Below are positions 11,049 through 22,009 of a stretch of DNA of 64,000 nt, one piece after another; the first letter of the stretch is position 1, and each line of letters starts with the position of its first letter. The notes below the pieces were generated by a model. That model worked only from the letters and a program-made list of their open reading frames with translations. It ran no database searches and was not told where the DNA came from. Origin of the DNA: Pseudo-nitzschia pungens (lineage: Eukaryota > Bacillariophyta > Bacillariophyceae > Bacillariales > Bacillariaceae); NCBI GenBank assembly GCA_037355855.1, contig CM074761.1, positions 372,001 to 436,000 on the forward strand. The letters are read 5' to 3'. A program made the position numbers and the translations under genes.

Positions 11049-11142
11049 TTGGTTGGCACGTGTCAAACCCTAAGTATTGAATATTCCGAGGCGCGCGCGC
11101 CGAGGAATATTCAATACTTAGGGTGAGACACGTGCCAACCAA
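11049..11142. repeat. 94-bp near-perfect palindrome
   Basis: Left arm 11049-11087 and right arm 11104-11142 are reverse complements except for a 3-base interior difference (AAA against TGA, where TTT would pair). The centre is the self-complementary GGCGCGCGCGCC (11090-11101), flanked by two unmatched GA bases on each side. The symmetry axis is at 11095.5. There is essentially no loop, so the element can extrude as a cruciform. Confidence 0.93.
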
Positions 11143-11154
11143 TCCGACTCCGAG

Positions 11155-11253
11155 TGGTCACCAGAAACAGCAGCTGCAACATCCCAGCTCTTTTTCGAGG
11201 CGCTAGCCGAGGGAAAAGAGCAGGGATGTTGCAGCTGCTGTTTCTGGTGACCA
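11155..11253. repeat. 99-bp inverted repeat with perfect 31-bp arms
   Basis: Arm 11155-11185 (begins TGGTCACCAGAAACAGCAGC) is the exact reverse complement of 11223-11253. Pairing continues inward through GCTCTTTT against AAAAGAGC, leaving a short loop around CGAGGCGCTAGCCGAG. It starts only 12 bases after the preceding palindrome. Confidence 0.93.
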
Positions 11254-11831
11254 CGAGGAGGAGGTTAAGGAGGTAAGGTATATTAGTTGCGTAATCCGAA
11301 GTTTCGAGGTGAGCACAAAGGGAGGAGGAGGTCTTTGCCAGCAAGCAACGCTCGCTGCTTGTTGCTGCTGCAGGGTGTTTTTGTTGCGAAAACTCGAAAA
11401 CTCGTGTCAGTAAGTTACTGTATTTTGGATCCCGGTGCACAAAAACTTGTACTGCAGTTTTACATATTCGTACATGTAAATTGGAGAATGTTACTGAAGA
11501 AATAAGTTTGTTTTTTGTTGTGGGACTCTGTAGGTGAGCAGTACACAGTGTTGTGTAGGAGAGTAATGAGGGGACGATTTTCATACACAACTCCGTGCTT
11601 TGAGCAAACGAGTCGTGCGCACTCCCCTGCGCGCATTTTAAGAGAGATCCAACAGACAGGACTAATCGGCATGTACATTTTGTAGGTGGGACTGAAGATC
11701 TCAGTAGAATTAGTACTGTGTCCTACATCTTTACACGGTGTTATGGTGTGAGCTTGTTTTTTTGGATCCCACCACTGATTGCTCATAATTTCGAAACTGA
11801 TTAGTTTTCAAACGCAAATTCGCTATCGACC

Positions 11832-13090
11832 ATGGTAAAAGACCAGTTCCTCCGCTCCTGTAAGTCGTTATTGCTGTTGTCGCCGCTGCTCCCGGTGCTT
11901 TTGCGAATGGTGCGACTGTTGCTGCTGCCTCTGTTATCGCTGTTGTCGCTGTTGTTGCGGCTGCGGCCGCGGCCGTTGTTGCTGCCTATTGTAACTGCCG
12001 TTTCTAATGTGTTGCAATTGCATTGCTGTTCTTCTTGCTGCGGGGATTGCGATATCTAGAAGCTGTGCGCTCTGTTGCTGTTCTGTCGTGTTGCAATTGC
12101 ATTGCTGTTCTTCTTGCTGCGGGGATTGCGATATCTAGAAGCTGTGCGCTCTGTTGCTGTTCCGTTCGACAATGATACTCCAAGTTCCAATTCGATCCTG
12201 CAGCGCTGCTGTTTGTTATCCGAACCACGAGCGTTTCGAGCGCTGCAACGAAGCCTCCATTCGAACTACGAGCGTTTCGAGCGCCATTCGATCCTGCAGC
12301 GCTGCTGCTTGACGTGTTGCCATTGCTTCGCATCAGTTTTTGCTGTCGACCATGGTTGAACCCAGTTCCTCTGCTCCTGTAAGTCCTCTAACGCGTCGCT
12401 GTTGCTGTTGTTGTTGCTGCTTCTGCGGCGTCTGTTGCGTCTGCTGTTTGCGTCTGCTGTTTGCGGCTGCTGTTTGCGGCTGCTGTTCTTGCTGTTTCCT
12501 ATTTACTCACACACTGCTTCGTTTGCTTTCGACCATGGGGAAGAGTTCTACTGGTACGTGGGAGCAGTTCAGTCGACTGTGCCGCGGACAAAGAGGCACA
12601 TTCGCTGTTGCTTCTGCTGCGCTGCGGCTGCTTCGCTGCAGCGTCTGCTGCGCTGCGGCGTCTTTTTGGCTGCCGTTGCGTGTCGCGTCTTTTGCAATTG
12701 CTGCTTTTGCTGTTTCCTATTCACCAACCCACTGCTTCTTTTGCCTTCTTTGACCACAGGAAGAGTTCTACTGCTGGTGGTACGTTGGAAAATTCCCACC
12801 TGGCTGCTATTCCTGCTGCTGCGACCACGGCCAGGGCCTCAGGCCTCCATACGAACTACGAGCGTTTTGAGCGTTGCAACTACGAGCGTTTCGAGCGCTG
12901 CACCAAATTGCACGAAGATCCTGTCCTTTTTGGCATCTACAGCCTCAATAATCACCATGGTATGCTCTCTGGCAAGAAATTGGTCTATTTGACCATTCTC
13001 AGCTTTATTTTGGCATGTGCTTTGTCCCTTTCTGGTGAGTGCCTTTGTGCGTTCTGGGAGGATCAATTCCAAGCAATTCCAAAGTAATGC
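11832..13090. repeat. CTG/TTG-rich modular repeat region
   Basis: The stretch is built from repeating blocks. A 75-base block (TGTTGCAATTGCATTGCTGTTC through GATATCTAGAAGCTGTGCG) is present at about 12008 and 12090. CTACGAGCGTTTCGAGCG occurs four times (about 12227, 12264, 12854, 12877). A TCGACCATGG block recurs near 11828, 12348 and 12531, twice followed by CAGTTCCTC.GCTCCTGTAAGTC. Long frames here encode only Leu/Cys/Arg low complexity and are an effect of the CTG repeats, so no protein is called. Confidence 0.7.
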
Positions 13091-14407
13091 AAAATTCATT
13101 GCCAAAGAAATGCAATTCATTACCAAAGAAATAACTCGATTACTAAAGAAATGACTCTCATTTTTTAGTAATGACTCTCATTTTTTCGTTGTGCGCACTT
13201 TTTCAAATTATTACTTAGGTGCGAGTGCACGTGCTCATCCGAGAAAACTTCGGATTACCGAAGGACGAAGTAACTTAGTATCTCAACCGTATTTCGAATA
13301 GGAAAGAAGCACGTAAATCTGGAACATTGTGGATCTTTGGAAAGGAAAAGATGGAAAATGTCTATGCCCTTTTCATAGGGCAAGAGTAAAAATTCGGAAA
13401 AATACTTTTGATTGATAAGGTGTAAAATTACTACAGAATTCCTAACAACTGTCCGTTGGTTCTACGCTCCTAGTATTTCTACGTGGACTGGAGGACAGAA
13501 ATTTCTTAGTACAGTAGATCATAACATTGTAATTACCTGGCATGTTTCATGAGCAACGTCATTTCCGGGTCTAAGATTAGAATGAGATTGAATCCTGTGA
13601 CAAGGTTTATTATTTCTTATTTTGAAATCAAGATTACGTACGTATAATTGATTGATGTCTGAAAGGAATCTTCCGTGATAAGAAGGTTTTTTGATATGCT
13701 AGACACACGGAGTTTTTCTTTCTTCGATACTTCGTAGATTATTGGTAAGCGTTCCTGAAAGCTGACGCAGACATGTTATTTTTTACTTCCTATTTATTAT
13801 GATTTAGTACACGTAAGGTTTACCCTGATGTAGAAATTGTATAAAAGAAGATATTCAATTGTCAGTGATTGCTTACGGTAACCTTAAGTTACTTGTAGTC
13901 GTAATTGATATATTTTGAGATTTTGTTACCGTGTATTTCGGAGGCTTTAACTTCCTACGAAGTACTGAGGTACTAAAAATAATAATAGTAGTAACATTTG
14001 TACAGAGATCTCTTTTTTAAGCAACTCCCAAATTACTTAATCAATCCTTTGGATTCGCTATCAAAGACCTTTTCTACTTAATGAATCCTTCGGATTCGCT
14101 GTCAGAGACCATTTCACTCACAGCATGATGCGTGGAATCATGAATTTTGATGCAATAATCTTTAATCCCGTGCATGAAATAACGGCATGAGGGTCATGAA
14201 CAATGACCTCGGTATACATAACTCCAACCGCCATGCAAAATCGAGGTTCGCATCATACAGGTAGTAGATCTTTTCGGCTATCATTCTTTGCTCTTTCCCA
14301 ATTCTGTTTTGATCTTGATGTTTGCAATCGCAAATAAAATGTAATCCCAGTGTCACCTTGCAGATTTTGGTATTATTATAAATTTACAAATTTACGAATT
14401 GAAAACC
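13091..14407. other. AT-rich spacer
   Basis: No gene recognised. It contains one foldback element (13438-13508) and the paired near-repeats AATCAATCCTTTGGATTCGCTATCAAAGACC and AATGAATCCTTCGGATTCGCTGTCAGAGACC around 14040-14110. Confidence 0.5.
13438..13508. mobile_element. Short foldback/MITE-like element (CTGTCC..GGACAG family)
   Basis: The order AATTCCTAACAACTGTCCG, GTTGGTTCTACG, TTTCTACGTGGACTGGAGGACAG is shared almost base for base with the copy at 29190-29265. Ends pair as CTGTCC/GGACAG. No coding capacity. Confidence 0.6.
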
Positions 14408-16360
14408 ATGCGTTCCTTTTTCATAACATTCGCTGCATTCTACATTTTTATTGTATCTGGAGTTGCATTTGGAGATGCAAGTTTTGGAGTTGCGACTTCC
14501 GGAGATGCAAGTGTTCGACCTTGCCAGGACAAGGAGGCAATCCAAACCCAGCTCAACTTTGAGGAATCGATTTTGAAGGAAAACGGCTTGAAAGATGGAG
14601 GACAACTCCGTTTTGGTAACATTGGGGAAGTTCGAGGCAATTTTGTCGACCTCGTTGTCACGGCATCGGAATATGAAATTGGCTACAATACACCCGGTCT
14701 TAACGGGAAGTTTGGTCAAGTTGGGTTGAACACGAAGAAGGATCAACTCTCATCCGGGAGGGGAGTCTTCAAGTTTTGTTTGGTAGAACCAGATACAAAC
14801 ACTCCGGTGACAGCCGATTCCTTCCAATGGTGCGTTTCGCAATGCCTCAAAACACAACATGCATCGACACAATTCTGACAAGCCACCTTTCATTGTTTTG
14901 GATATTATATATTTTTTTATGAATGGATCACTTTCCATTTGATAGGACGATCTTCGACTTGGATCGTCGCAAGAACACCAATGGAAAGAGAGGCATCCAC
15001 GAGAAGATGCTTATGGATACGAGTCAAGTGAGTCATTTCTTTCTATATCCGAACGAATCAGAATCCACAGTCAAACAGAGCTGCGAAGACGGTCAACCCC
15101 TACCTTGTGCCGCAGGTGTTCGCACGGTCTTCGAAGCTACACAGGATGGAACCACATCTGACAATCCCTCTGATCCCAACAATTTGACCGAGCTACAAAA
15201 GAAACGTAGCATCGCGTTTACGTTCCGGGACACAAGTTGCTGGACTATCGTGTATGATGCATACTGTCCGTTTGAGCTTGAAACACCCAAACGGTATTGC
15301 AGTTGGTACGGTGGGTCAAATTTCTTTTTCGCTGGCCAGCAAGACCAACTGAATGACGAAGGAGAATGCATTACATCGGCTCCGACAGTTGCTCCCGTTC
15401 CTACAGTATCTCCCACTGCTGCACCCACTGTATCTCCCACTACCGCTCCTACTACTGTATCTCCCACTGCCGTCCCTACTGTATCTCCCACTGCCGTACC
15501 TACTGCATCTCCCACTGCTGCTCCTACAGTATCTCCTACTGCCGCTCCGACGGTATCTCCCACTGCTGCTCCTACTGTATCTCCCACTGCTGCTCCTACA
15601 GTGTCTCCCACTGCCGCTCCAACTACTGTATCTCCCACTGCCGCTCCAACTACTGTATCTCCCACTCTCCCCCCTACTACTGTATCTCCCACTGCCGCTC
15701 CTACAGTATCTCCCACTGATGTTCCTACTGTATCTCCCACTGCCGCTCCTACTGCATCTCCCACTCTCCCCCCTACTACTGTATCTCCCACTACCGCTCC
15801 TACTGCATCTCCCACACAGGAACCTACCTACGACACTACAGTCATAGAAGATGCAAACGGGGCTGGTTGTTCCGGTGATATTGAATTGTTGGCCATAGAC
15901 GGAAATCCCAATTACCTTGGAGGTGGATTGAACATTCGAAACTGCGACAAAGATCGTTGCTCAAGATGGAGCAACTGTAAAAGTAAATCTGATTGAAGCG
16001 TGGGCTTCAGCAAATGTTGACGCATACTACTACGAATACTCGCCATCTGTGTTTGATCAGAAATGCTATGCAAAGGATGAAACTCAACTAATGGGACCAG
16101 GCAGCCTTATCGACACGATCACTATCAATTGCAGTGAGCTGAGCAAAACTGCCACACTCAAGATTTGCCTCGAAGGCGTGACAGGAGAATTTGTCGATGC
16201 CGATGATAACGCTTCTGTGCCAAAGTGCTGCCACTCCACTGCTCCCGAGGGAACCCCGACGGTATGCTACGCAGTGGTTATTGACTGCACTGGGTCGTGT
16301 CTTCCAAAAGCAGGACCCCAGACCGCACTTCGCAGACTTCGAGGTTCCGCAAAGAACTAG
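14408..16360 (+). CDS. Secreted Pro-Thr-Ser linker protein, two exons, frame broken near 15949
   Basis: Exon 1 is 14408-14829 (donor GGTGCG) and exon 2 starts at 14946 (acceptor GATAG), joining as DSFQW-TIFDLDRR. The product starts with a signal peptide (residues about 1-22), then a Cys-containing domain with the FxDLD pattern, then a long linker of VSPTAAPT-type repeats (15380-15825), then a second domain beginning ANGAGCSGDIELL. This domain stays in the first frame to CDK, where one surplus A (GACAAAGATC, about 15949) would have to be skipped to continue as IVAQDGATVKVNLIEAWA through to the stop at 16360. Read literally, it ends at 15996. The linker style is typical of diatom extracellular proteins; the globular domains are unknown to me. 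Confidence 0.7.
15380..15825 (+). repeat. (VSPTAAPT)n coding minisatellite
   Basis: About nineteen copies of a 24-27 base unit (CTGTATCTCCCACTGCCGCTCCTA) encode VSPTAAPT, VSPTVPT and SPTLPPTT variants. Such Pro/Thr-rich stretches are usually O-glycosylated spacers in wall or secreted proteins; glycosylation here is inferred. Confidence 0.9.
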
Positions 16361-18259
16361 CGAACGTCAAAATCGGACGAAGAAATGTACCTTTTCTCGA
16401 AGATATTGCGCGATGAGCTATATTTTTGACGCAGAAGAGTACGAAACATGATGTACTATTATTTGATTGAAACGTTCTTAACTTTATTAATACATACCTC
16501 TTGATCGTATTCGGATGTAGTACACAACTTGGTTTTCTCTTTTCGAACATTCCCAGGCCCATTGACTTCGATGCAACCATTACCCGAAGGAGGAAGACCA
16601 ACCTTGATGTTGGATCGAAAAACCCTCAAGGAAAACGCAATCACCATGCAACGTGTGCATCGTGCGCAACTGGTGAACACTTCTTTTTGATGAATGTTTC
16701 AGCATACGAGCACGCAAGAGAAAAAGAATGAAAAACCTCTTCTTCATCCCTAGGTAGTACTGTCTACACGTACTACACGAACTCCACGAATTACAGTGAT
16801 TGCACAACTCGTAGCAGCAGCGTGAGTCTCCTATTGATTGCTCTCCCGTAGCTTATCCCGTTCTTCTTGGGCAGTGCTGGGGTATCCCTCCTTGGTAGTT
16901 ACATCACGCGTTGCACCTAGCAAAACCCGTACCATATCTGACGTTCGTTGCCACCGCTGCTGATTTTTTCCTCTACCGCTGCTCGTTTCTCGGATCGTGT
17001 CCGTTGCTACTCCTCTGGTCGTGATGGGGTATCCCTCCGTGGTAGGAAATTCACGCATCGAACCTAGCAAAACCCGTACGTAGCAACCTTATAGCACTCT
17101 CTCCTCCAATCGTCCCTGATGCTACTCCTCTGGCCGTGCTGGGGTATAACTTCTTGGTACACAAATCACTTGTCGAACCTATCAAAACCTGTATGCTATT
17201 GATGCTGCCTGCTTAAGCATCGTCCACGCTGCTAGCAAACAAACAGGGGGAGTATCAATCACTAATTTTCGTTCGTCATTATTCGAAGGCGAAGCAGGAT
17301 GGTGACGCTGACGCAACTAACTCAAAAGCTCACATTTTGCAGGACATCCTGACTCCATTTCAACTGCTGCAACAGCAGCGCTACTGGAAATTGCTCCTAC
17401 ACCTCTCCCGTCGAAACAGTTGATTGTTGCATTTCAAAGTCAGCGACGACGACCTCCCTCCAGTATTTCGCCGCTCCTCGCACCTTCAGTTGAAATAGCA
17501 CCAACTAGCCCTCTAAATTGTCCCGGCGACAGCCTGACCATCAACGTGTCTCCATTGGTGTATTGAAGGCGTCTAAGCACGAAGAATCATCAGGAGTGAC
17601 GACCTGCAAGAAAAGATCATGGCAACAAAAAATAATACCGTAACTTACTGTACCGGTAATAATTTTGTTTTTGTACGATAAGGCTTACGGCAACATGCAA
17701 TTCACATCCGGATCCGGAATGCTGTTGTTATTAGCGCAAGTAAGGTTAAGGTTACTTCGTATTACAATAAGAGTGAGGTTATTCACTAGTTGCTAGGGAT
17801 TCATCCTCACACCGGAAACTTACCGTAAGGTTACCATGTCATTCACTCCGTCCATCAAAAGACGAAAACTCACCATGATTTCTTAGTAGGTTTATGTACG
17901 TACGGTACGTGTTCGAATTCATTGTTTCTTCGAAATCTGCCAAAACTACCAACCAATACCGAAGAATTTGTCATTCTTCCAGCACTCTGTTTGACGTAAG
18001 TTACCGGTATTTTGAGATGAGAGCACGAAGTCCAGCACAGTATTTGAATTGAATAACCAAGGTTACTTGTCATCACGAAGCATTTCCCTCGCACAAGTAA
18101 GGTTACCGTACGCACCGGCTAGAGCCACCAATCTCCGGGTAATTACGAAGCACTTCTCTTTCCTTATTTAGCGAGAGTCAAGTCCAAAGATACCGTCGCT
18201 CATTTCCAACTCTCGAAATAACAGGATCCTGCGAGATCGGAGAAAAGAGGAGGATTCGA
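16361..18259. other. Spacer with a three-copy ~150-bp repeat
   Basis: Three degenerate copies of a block with GGGGTATCCCTCC.TGGTAG and ACCTAGCAAAACCCGTAC lie at about 16870-16935, 17022-17080 and 17138-17195. The remainder has GTAAGGTTA words and no recognisable gene. Confidence 0.5.
16870..17195. repeat. Three dispersed copies of GGGGTATCCCTCC...ACCTAGCAAAACC block
   Basis: Each copy runs GTGCTGGGGTAT-CCCTCCTTGGTAG-(about 15)-TCACGC-ACCTAGCAAAACCCGTA. Copies are about 150 and 116 bases apart and diverge increasingly to the right. Confidence 0.7.
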
Positions 18260-20615
18260 ATGAACGGAAACATCAACGCGAACATGAATGGTGTTCGATT
18301 GTGCAATCGTTATTGCTGGAGGACACGAAAGAGAACGATGACAATGAGAAAAAACTCGTTTCTATCATCACTTCCGGAAACAAATTCCCGCAGCCAAACG
18401 CCGTTTCTTCGGAGTCTGGGGCAGTCGGATTGGTTTGACTCTTTGTCGTCTTTGTCGTCTTCGCCGTCATCGAAACGTGATGTCATCCGGCCGTATTCGT
18501 CTTCCCTGTCGTCTTCGGAACACATTGGCAGGTCTCGGAGTCTAGTTCGTTGGTTCCAGCTTCAGAGACAGCCTCAACGGCAAAGGCAGCCCCTTCACCG
18601 ATCCTTCTCCACGGAAACCGACAATCGAACCGCTGCGGATGGCGGCGGCAATGGAACAGGATTGAACAACAGCGACGATATTGTCGCGGATGCTTCCGAT
18701 ATTTTGTTGCTGGAAAAGGCCGCTTTTACGGCAAAGCACGTGGAATATGGTGTCGTGCAATCGATGGAGACCGCAATATGGAAAGCATCGAGTCCCGCCG
18801 ATCGGAGAAAAATGGGTCCTCTCTTGCTGCCACGATTGCGAAGCGCCACCGAAGGCCTGCTGAACGTTACCGCGGATGTCGAATCGCTGTCGCGGTCCAT
18901 CGAAGAGATTCTGGCGAAGAGGGGTCGGAACGCCGCCGCCGAATCGTCCCTCCGAGAATTGCACCGCGCATTCCTGAATCTCGCGCAGGTCTTGCTGGAC
19001 CATCTGGAAGCTTCGACGGCGGTCTCGAACGCGCGCGATGACGAGGGTGATCCGTCCGCCGCCGATCCGACCCAACTGCTGGAGGTGGCGCTCGCCCTTT
19101 CTCGTCGCGCGCATCGATTGGGACTCGCGTACCATTGGCCTCTCTACCAACGATTGGCAATCGCCGTGGCGAAACATCCGGCGATTGTCGATCGGAAACT
19201 ACCCGGGTCGATGGCGGTAGCCCTCGGTGCGTTGACGAATGTTTCTCGGGCCGAATGGATCCAAACCATTCATGGTTGGTCGAAAACCGCCTGGGGTGGT
19301 GGTGGCGGCGGCGGGGACGGCAAAGGCATCCGGGATCATTTTGTGTTTCAAACCGATGAAAGCGACTTGAAATGGTTTCATCCTTCTCTGAAAGCCTTGG
19401 CCGTGGGAGCGCAATGGTCCGATGTCTGGTATATCTTGATGGGGTTGTTGCGACCCCCGCCACAAACCAGGAAGGAAGGCGAAGACCATCGCCACAATCG
19501 CAACGGAGGCTTTCATTCGACCGAATCTACCAAACGAAGCGACCGTCATCCGGATTGTAGAGACCCACTCGTCACCGCATCCCAAACAAACGATGATGAC
19601 AGCAACAATAGCAGAAACGACCAAGGGATGAACCACCTCGATCGGGGTGTAGACAATGATGATGTCGTACTATCATCTCCAATGATCTTGTCGTACATGG
19701 ACGAAGAACTGGTACTGGATATTTTGGGTCCTATGAATCAACAAGGACTTCTGAATGACCTCTGGAACATTGGAGGAGCTTACCCACCCCCTAAATCCGT
19801 CGAAGAAGCGTGCGATATCATTCTCCTGATGGAAGCTAGTATTTGGAAAATTTTTGGCGGCATTCCGAGCCGCGTAAAGGCAGGGATATCAAAAAATAAT
19901 GCTAGCATGGATCAAACCGAGAAATACAGTCTCCAGGATGCCATCAAAATCTTGCTAAAGTTCGAACCTACGAAATGGAACCAAAGCAATCATCCAAAGC
20001 AACACTGCATATATCGACGTCGGCGAAGCGGGGGAATATTTTCTTGACGATCACGGAAAAGACAGCCTGACCCAGGCCCTCAGAGATTTGGAAGATTTGC
20101 TCGACGAGCATCTGGGTTCGGAAGAGGACGAAGATTCTGAGCATGATGGAAATACCACACAACAAGCCTCCGAGGCGATTGCGTTGGCCTCTGTCCTGAC
20201 AAACCAAATGCACCTCGATGATTCCGCGGGCAACCATGAAAACAATTCCGATGATTTCGGCACGGTCTCGAATGCGGATCCGCAGAAACCCTCGGATACC
20301 GGTACGATGGAGGTGCGGGTAAAACGTTCCGGTACCGAGCATGTGGTGGAGATGACAGAACTCGATGATAAGTCCCGTCATTCGGAAGATCGCAGGAAGA
20401 GTTTTGAGGATGAGAATAATTATCTTGACTTTATTTATGGCGATCGCGCAGCAGATTACAAAGACAACATTCCGGATGTTATCAGCCAGCTATATGAAGC
20501 AAACGGAGGAAAGCAACTTAGATATTCAAGTTCATTGGAGCATCACATTTACGCAGGAATGCAACAGCGTCTGGATTATTATAGCGAAGACGAAGACGAC
20601 CTTCCCCACTTTTAA
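18260..20615 (+). CDS. Long unknown protein, probable single gene with a frame break near 19970-20030
   Basis: I do not recognise the family. The first frame (18260-20047) begins with a Ser/Arg-rich, mitochondrion-like N-terminus. It then has a helical region including KAAFTAKHVEYGVVQSMETA, ALALSRRAHRLGLAYHWPLY and HPSLKALAVGAQWSDVWYIL, and a low-complexity charged part. It then loses coding quality after KFEPTKW. In the +1 frame coding quality resumes immediately as NTAYIDVGEAGEYFLDDHG, RDLEDLLDEHLGSEEDED and a Glu/Asp-rich tail ending at 20615. That second frame has no ATG near its start, so a separate gene is unlikely. The parts are best seen as one protein of about 780 residues with a one-base insertion, or with an unrecognised splice. 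Confidence 0.6.
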
Positions 20616-20677
20616 AAAAGAACAGCCAATTTTGAACAATACATTTTGAATAAGTCGTCTTATTATTGCAGTTTATT

Positions 20678-21784
20678 TTATTCAATGCTCCTTAGCCTAA
20701 CGTTATAAATTGAAGTTGGCAAAAAACCAAAAGGGTTCCTGTGCAGATTCCTTTTGCAACTCTTTGGATGCATCTCCCAAGGCCCGTCCACCCTTGCGGC
20801 TAAGACCACCTCTTCGTCGTTTTGCAACTTTTTCGATGCATATCGCAAGGCCCATCCAGTATCATTCACTGCGGCTAAAACCACCTCTTCGTCGTTTTGC
20901 AACTTTTTCGATGCATATCGCAAGGCCCATCCAGTATCATTTACTGCGGCTAAAACCACGTCTTTCTCGTTTCGCAGTTTTTTGGATGCATATTCCAAGG
21001 CCCATCCAGAATTATTCACTACGGCTAAGACCACATCTTTGTCGTTTCGCAATTTTTTGGATGCATATTGCAAGGCCACTTCATTATTATTCAATGCGGC
21101 TAAGACCACCTCTTTGTCGTTTTGCAACTTTTTGGATGCATATTGCAAGGCCCATCCATCATCATTCACTGCAGCTAAGACCACGTCTTTGTCCTTTCGC
21201 AGTTTTTTGGATGCATATTCCATGACGCATACATAATTATTTACTGCAGCTAAGACCACGTCTTTCTCGTTTCGCAATCTTTTGGATGCATATTCCAAGG
21301 CCCATCCAGAATTATTCACCGCAGCTAAGACCACGTCTTTCTCGTTTCGCAGTTTTTTGGACGCATAACACAAGGCCCATCCCTTATGATTCACCGCAGC
21401 TAAGACCACCTCTTTATCGCTTCGTAATTTTTTGGATGCATATTGCAAGGCACATCCATAATTATTGACTGCAGCTAAGACCACCTCTTTGTCGTGTTGC
21501 AATTTTTTGGACGCACATTGCAAGGCACATCCATCATTATTCACTGCAGCTAAGACAACGTCTTTGTCGTTTTTTACAGTGTTCCCAAAATATCTTAGGA
21601 AGCTGCCAATTCGTGCTACCACAGTCATGGCAACATCCCTGTCCTCCAGCATTGGAGAGAGAGGATGACGCCGCTTTAGCTCGTCCAAGGCGTTTTCGAT
21701 GTCCTTGTAATAATCCTCATGATCTTCATGCTGTCGAATGCGTTTGGAGTACGCCGTCTTTTCGGAATCGGCGGCGGTATTCAT
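20678..21784 (-). CDS. DUF4116 repeat protein
   Basis: A 368-residue protein from the first ATG (21784); the longer frame upstream begins at TTG only. Residues about 60-340 are eleven tandem 25-residue repeats of the DUF4116 type, consensus D-K-[DE]-V-V-L-A-A-V-N-x-x-G-x-A-L-x-Y-A-S-K-K-L. The repeats probably stack as helical hairpins. DUF4116 is known from protists, algae and large DNA viruses and has no established function. The N-terminal 60 residues are charged and contain HPLSPMLEDRDVAMTVVARIG, a leading degenerate repeat. The last two full repeats are identical in protein and near-identical in DNA, showing recent duplication. The final repeat is cut by an apparent one-base loss (about 20783). 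In the neighbouring frame it continues as DGRALGDASKELQ and would stop at 20703. Confidence 0.88.
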   Translation of the reverse strand: MNTAADSEKTAYSKRIRQHEDHEDYYKDIENALDELKRRHPLSPMLEDRDVAMTVVARIGSFLRYFGNTVKNDKDVVLAAVNNDGCALQCASKKLQHDKEVVLAAVNNYGCALQYASKKLRSDKEVVLAAVNHKGWALCYASKKLRNEKDVVLAAVNNSGWALEYASKRLRNEKDVVLAAVNNYVCVMEYASKKLRKDKDVVLAAVNDDGWALQYASKKLQNDKEVVLAALNNNEVALQYASKKLRNDKDVVLAVVNNSGWALEYASKKLRNEKDVVLAAVNDTGWALRYASKKLQNDEEVVLAAVNDTGWALRYASKKLQNDEEVVLAARVDGPWEMHPKSCKRNLHRNPFGFLPTSIYNVRLRSIE

Positions 21785-22009
21785 TGCTCTTGTTGCTTGT
21801 GGTGTTGATGTAGGTATGCTGTAATGGTTTGTACTCGTACTCGAGTCTTTCTTATTGTTTTTGAGATTAGAGTTATGAGAGGAAGTGAAACGGTTAGTAG
21901 TTCGGACACAACCCCACTTTTGTGTTATTGATTGTCCCTGTCGATGGAGACGAGACGACCAGGAACAGACGATCACAAAATTACTAAAAATCAATAATAG
22001 TAGTCCCAA

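Larger units (their letters stand above)
9921..11831. other. Spacer with two large palindromes
   Basis: No ATG-initiated coding frame is convincing. A Gln-rich frame at 10780-11016 starts at TTG and ends shortly after a donor-like ACAGGTAAGG, so it could be an exon, but nothing joins to it. Two adjacent long inverted repeats occupy 11049-11253 and are listed separately. Confidence 0.5.

Noticed and set aside
11832..13087. Leu/Cys/Arg-rich ORFs of 75-208 codons
   Set aside because: Produced by CTG/TTG repeats in all three frames; no domain, no coding signature.
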